In this document: piece after piece, positions 5,667-7,950 of the stretch
Layout: every line of letters starts with the position of its first letter
Position numbering within the stretch: the first letter of the stretch is position 1
Assembly: GCA_003158705.1 (NCBI GenBank)
Contig: PMKX01000012.1
Location: forward strand, 1 to 7,950
From: Actinomycetota bacterium
Lineage (GTDB): Bacteria; Actinomycetota; Thermoleophilia; UBA2241
Direction of reading: 5' to 3'
Length of the DNA: 7,950 bases
Made by a program: the position numbers and the translations under genes
The notes under the pieces: generated by a model
Seen by the model: only the letters and a program-made list of their open reading frames with translations
Told to the model about the DNA's origin: nothing
The model's database searches: none

Positions 5667-5718
5667 GCGGGTGCGAACCGCAGCGGGCGCGAACCGCGCC
5701 TCCCGGACGCCAACCGCG
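5667..5718. repeat. Three imperfect 16-bp direct repeats containing AACCGC
   Basis: Units at 5667-5682, 5683-5698 and 5703-5718. The first two are adjacent and differ at two positions; the third matches the second at 13 of 16. All keep AACCGC. They cover the -35 region and upstream flank of the HAD promoter, so they may be protein-binding sites, or simply GC-rich slippage products. Confidence 0.55.
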
Positions 5719-5735
5719 CCCGGCGGCGCGCAGCG

Positions 5736-5771
5736 TCAGCCGCTCGGACTCAGCGGCTGAGAATCAGCCGC
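5736..5771 (-). terminator. Overlapping hairpins at the end of the cytochrome gene
   Basis: A 9-bp perfect stem, 5736-5744 with 5752-5760 and a 7-base loop, starts 3 bases past the cytochrome stop codon and is a good candidate terminator although it lacks a U tract. The arm at 5753-5760 can instead pair with 5764-5771 (8 bp, 3-base loop), a hairpin that takes in the stop codon itself. The two stems exclude each other. Confidence 0.5.
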
Positions 5772-6795
5772 CGCCCGTAGGCGGGTTACCGCCGTGGCAC
5801 GGGCAGCTCGCCGGCTGCCCAAAGCCGGTCCTGTGACAGGCGTTGCAGGGCAGCGGCTCGTCGCCGCGCGGCACGTGCGGCCCCTCCTGCGGGTGCTTGA
5901 ACGTGCTCGGGACCCAGGCCGCCAGCACGTGGCAGTCGACACAGTTCTTGAGGCCGTTGTGCTGGTCGCCGTGACAACTGACACAGCCGTCGGGCTTCAC
6001 GGCCACGCCCTGCGTGTGACACTGCTCGCAGATGAGCGTCGCATGGGCGCCCACCAGCGGCTGCGGATGCTGGAAGTTCTTGCCGCCCTGCCAGCCCCAC
6101 AGGTTGTGGCAATCCTGACAGGGGCCGCGCTGGGGATGTGGCCCCTGGTGGCAGTAGGTGCAGTTCTTGGGCCCGTCGGTGTGGCACGCGAAACAGGCGG
6201 TCATGGAGTTGGTCGGCACGTACGCCTGGCCAGGGATGGGGAAGTGCACGAGCTGCGAGTGACAGTCGATGCAGTGCGGCACCTTGGTGTGACCCTTGTG
6301 CGAGAACGTGACCGGCGCGCCGGCGGCGGCGGAGGGCGCGGGCACGCCGGTGCCCGTAGTCAGACCGGCCGCCAAAGTGATGTGGTCGTTGAGCGAGCCG
6401 CTGGGGTGACAGCCCGACCTGGTGCAGGCACTGTTGGGGATCTTGCGCGTCACGGCTATGGGCGCCTTCACCTGGCCGGTGACGTGCACCCAGACCTCGC
6501 GCAGACCAGAAAGCTTGGCCTTCAGGAAGCTGACCGGTCCCGGCGCGATGTGGCAGGTCACGCAGTTGACGTGCTTGTGGGTAGAGGCCGCCCAGGTAGT
6601 GGCGTAGACGTTCATCTCGTGGCAGCTGTGACCGCAGAACGTGTTGCTCTCGGTGTACTTGGCGGCTACGAGTGAGGCGGCCACGCCCAGAATCAGGAGG
6701 GCGGCGAGGATGACGATGACCTTGCCCCACCAGCGCTTCCAGAACGCCTTCACCCTGCCCGCCACGTCACTTGCCCCCTGCCGTCGGCCCTCCAC
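5764..6795 (-). CDS. Membrane-anchored multiheme cytochrome c (NapC/NrfH-like head, class III tail)
   Basis: A 343-residue c-type cytochrome that probably takes electrons from membrane quinol and passes them along a heme chain outside the membrane. One helix (24-46) after a Lys/Arg-rich start anchors it with the hemes outside. Nine standard CXXCH sites begin at residues 78, 175, 201, 212, 226, 256, 271, 285 and 317. Three unusual ones are CGHSCH (54-59, CX3CH), CTRSGCH (124-130, CX4CH) and a terminal CPCH (331-334, CXCH). CHEM followed by ASTHKHVNCVTCH recalls NapC/NrfH, and FSHKGHTKVPHCIDCH recalls cytochrome c3/c7. A Gly/Ala/Pro linker (143-161) separates the two parts. GTG at 6795 gives the longest form; GTG at 6765, with AGGGGG 8 bases upstream, is an equally possible start 10 residues in. 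It lies 114 bases after the stress-protein gene. The partner oxidoreductase is not in the window. Confidence 0.92.
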   Translation of the reverse strand: MEGRRQGASDVAGRVKAFWKRWWGKVIVILAALLILGVAASLVAAKYTESNTFCGHSCHEMNVYATTWAASTHKHVNCVTCHIAPGPVSFLKAKLSGLREVWVHVTGQVKAPIAVTRKIPNSACTRSGCHPSGSLNDHITLAAGLTTGTGVPAPSAAAGAPVTFSHKGHTKVPHCIDCHSQLVHFPIPGQAYVPTNSMTACFACHTDGPKNCTYCHQGPHPQRGPCQDCHNLWGWQGGKNFQHPQPLVGAHATLICEQCHTQGVAVKPDGCVSCHGDQHNGLKNCVDCHVLAAWVPSTFKHPQEGPHVPRGDEPLPCNACHRTGFGQPASCPCHGGNPPTGGG

Positions 6796-6909
6796 GGTGG
6801 GCCAAGCCTACCATGAGCTAGGCCGGCCAAGACAGAGGCGAGGGCCTGGGACTCGCTCAGTAGCTCTTGGCCCGCCGCCTCCGAGCACGCTCCGTGCCTC
6901 GCAGAGCGC
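6796..6909. other. Gap with repeated GGCCAAG motifs before the cytochrome gene
   Basis: The 114-base gap between the stress-protein and cytochrome genes holds GGCCAAG at 6800-6806 and 6825-6831, and its reverse complement at 6866-6872. A fourth copy (6918-6924) lies just inside the stress-protein gene. GGCCAAGA (6825-6832) and TCTTGGCC (6865-6872) form an 8-bp pair that encloses GCGAG/CTCGC (6838-6842 with 6852-6856). A small hairpin (6885-6889 with 6893-6897) follows the stress-protein stop. No clear promoter was found; TAGGCT near 6809 is the best -10-like box. Confidence 0.45.
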
Positions 6910-7335
6910 TCAGTCCGCTTGGCCCGCCGTGCCGGCCTTGACGAACAGCAGCGGCACAATGGCGTTGTGGCGCACGTGGTCGGCCACGCTGCCCAGCACG
7001 AGGCGCGACACGGCCCCGTGGCCGTGCGTCGCCATGGCGATCAGATCGGCTCTCTGCTCGTGCGCCTGCGCGATGATCGTCTCGGCCGGCTCGCCGCTGG
7101 CCACTACCGTCTCGACGGCAAAGCCGTGGCCGTCGAGGCGCACCTTGGCGCGCTCGGCGTACGCCCGGCAGTCGTCAAGCTCGTGGGTACGCGAGTCGCG
7201 CGTATGAAAGTGCGCCACGCGCAGCAGCACCACGGTGGCCTCACACGCAGCCGCCAGTTGCTCCACGTGCTCCAGCAGCGGCTCGTCGACAGGCGTGCCG
7301 TCGAGCGGCACCAGGATGCGACTGTAGATCGCCAT
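6910..7335 (-). CDS. Universal stress protein (UspA family), single domain
   Basis: A 141-residue single-domain Usp. These are small cytosolic, usually dimeric nucleotide-binding proteins that modulate stress survival or adjust a partner protein. The first strand ends in ILVPLDGT (7-14), with Asp12 at the usual nucleotide-binding position. The C-terminal block MATHGHGAVSRLVLGSVADH (101-120) matches the ATP-binding loop G-x2-G-x9-G(S/T), except that the first Gly is Ala102, a common variant. ATP binding is therefore likely but not certain. The ATG at 7335 has GGAGG 6 bases upstream, and that site lies within the last codons of the transporter gene, whose stop is 3 bases away. Co-transcription with the transporter is nearly sure, which suggests that this Usp serves or senses the transporter. 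Confidence 0.93.
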   Translation of the reverse strand: MAIYSRILVPLDGTPVDEPLLEHVEQLAAACEATVVLLRVAHFHTRDSRTHELDDCRAYAERAKVRLDGHGFAVETVVASGEPAETIIAQAHEQRADLIAMATHGHGAVSRLVLGSVADHVRHNAIVPLLFVKAGTAGQAD

Positions 7336-7338
7336 CGC

Positions 7339-7950
7339 CTACCTCCCGGAGATCGTCTGGTAGACCAGAAACCCGTTAAGACCGATGAGGATCGCCGCCA
7401 CGACCGCGCCGACGATGGTCACCGAGAACCCCATGCGCTCGTCGCCCATCACCTTGCGACTGCGCACCAGCCAAAGCAGCGGCAGCACCGTGAACGGCAG
7501 CTGCAGGCTCAGCACCACCTGACTCACGATGAGCGCCTTGTAGGCGTTGAGACCCACCACGATGAGCACCATGGCCGGCAACGTGAGCGCCACCAGCCCC
7601 ACCCTGTAGACGCGGCTGTGCGGGTCCTCGGGCTTGCCGAGGTAGCCGGTGACGACGTTGGCCTCGGCCAGCGAGGCCGTGATCGACGAGGCCAGGCCGG
7701 CGACGAGCAGGGCCAGGCCGAAAAGGAATCTCGCCACAGGGCCCACCAACGGCTGCAGCGTCTTGGACGCCTGGGCGATGCTCGTCACCTTGATACCGTG
7801 ACGGAAGAACACGGCCGCCGCGACGATGATCATGGCCGAGTTCACGAGCCAGCCCACGGCCATCGAGAGCCCCGTGTCGACGAGCTCGTAGCGGAAGAGC
7901 GTCACGCGCCGCGCCGGGTCGGTCTCCCAGTCGCGCGACTGGATGACGTC
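7339..7950 (-). CDS. NRAMP-family divalent metal transporter, C-terminal part (runs off right edge)
   Basis: The last 203 residues of a proton-coupled Mn2+/Fe2+ transporter of the NRAMP (MntH) type in the cytoplasmic membrane. The frame is open to the window edge. Five hydrophobic segments are visible at about residues 27-49, 73-97, 118-134, 136-162 and 176-199, fitting the last five helices of an 11-helix NRAMP. The sequence SAMIIVAAAVFF in the first, and RFLFGLALLVAGLASSITASLA in pieces across the second, match the family closely. The metal-binding motifs of helices 1 and 6 lie outside the window, so metal choice cannot be read. The stop at 7341-7339 is followed after 3 bases by the stress-protein ATG, making a two-gene operon at least. 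A GTG at 7905 lies inside the gene and is not its start. Confidence 0.9.
   Translation of the reverse strand, partial: DVIQSRDWETDPARRVTLFRYELVDTGLSMAVGWLVNSAMIIVAAAVFFRHGIKVTSIAQASKTLQPLVGPVARFLFGLALLVAGLASSITASLAEANVVTGYLGKPEDPHSRVYRVGLVALTLPAMVLIVVGLNAYKALIVSQVVLSLQLPFTVLPLLWLVRSRKVMGDERMGFSVTIVGAVVAAILIGLNGFLVYQTISGR

Noticed and set aside
5794..6675. Open frame of 293 codons on the plus strand across the cytochrome gene
   Set aside because: Antisense shadow, Val/Arg/Gly-rich, with no domain and no ribosome binding site that I can see.
5786..6730. Open frame of 314 codons, minus strand, inside the cytochrome gene
   Set aside because: It overlaps the cytochrome in another frame and lacks any motif, while the cytochrome frame has a dozen heme motifs.
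1..7950. CRISPR array, insertion sequence or attachment site
   Set aside because: No regularly spaced identical repeats, transposase or integrase frame, or terminal inverted repeats with target duplication were found.

Overview
This is a GC-rich window with tightly packed genes. It has no rRNA, tRNA, insertion sequence or CRISPR array that I can see, and it looks like ordinary chromosome. Several signs fit a deep-branching, GC-rich actinobacterial or similar lineage, possibly one that respires with multiheme cytochromes: GTG starts, -10 boxes such as TAGGAT and TATACT with poor -35 boxes, one apparently leaderless gene, and terminator-like hairpins without a U tract. This placement is an inference; no marker gene fixes it.

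Layout, left to right. Positions 1-2540 hold three minus-strand genes read right to left: a YfcE/MJ0936-type metallophosphoesterase, then a DUF2252 kinase-like protein joined to it by an ATGA overlap, then after 137 bases the 5' end of polyphosphate kinase ppk1, which runs off the left edge. Positions 2541-2804 are a divergent control region with nested inverted repeats. Positions 2805-4067 (plus) encode a DadA-like FAD amino-acid dehydrogenase/oxidase. After a 216-base convergent gap come a small secreted NlpC/P60-like protein whose catalytic Cys is Ser (minus, 4284-4748), a HAD-family phosphatase with a likely leaderless transcript (minus, 4954-5640), and a membrane-anchored multiheme cytochrome c with up to 12 heme sites, three of them unusual (minus, 5764-6795). 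The right end holds a universal stress protein (minus, 6910-7335) placed 3 bases after the C-terminal half of an NRAMP metal transporter, which runs off the right edge.

How the genes may fit together. The left cluster concerns phosphate and phosphoryl chemistry, and the metallophosphoesterase and DUF2252 protein are almost certainly co-translated. The transporter and stress protein form a second operon. The cytochrome looks like a NapC/NrfH-type quinol-oxidising anchor fused to a class III (c3/c7-like) heme chain, so it would carry electrons from the membrane quinone pool outward. No partner reductase or heme-assembly gene lies in the window. No stretch over 300 bases lacks a gene. The longest gaps (264, 216 and 205 bases) are described as features.

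The points most worth a second look are the cytochrome's CX3CH, CX4CH and CPCH motifs, the Cys-to-Ser change in the NlpC/P60 protein, and a 22-bp perfect inverted repeat inside the ppk1 coding sequence.
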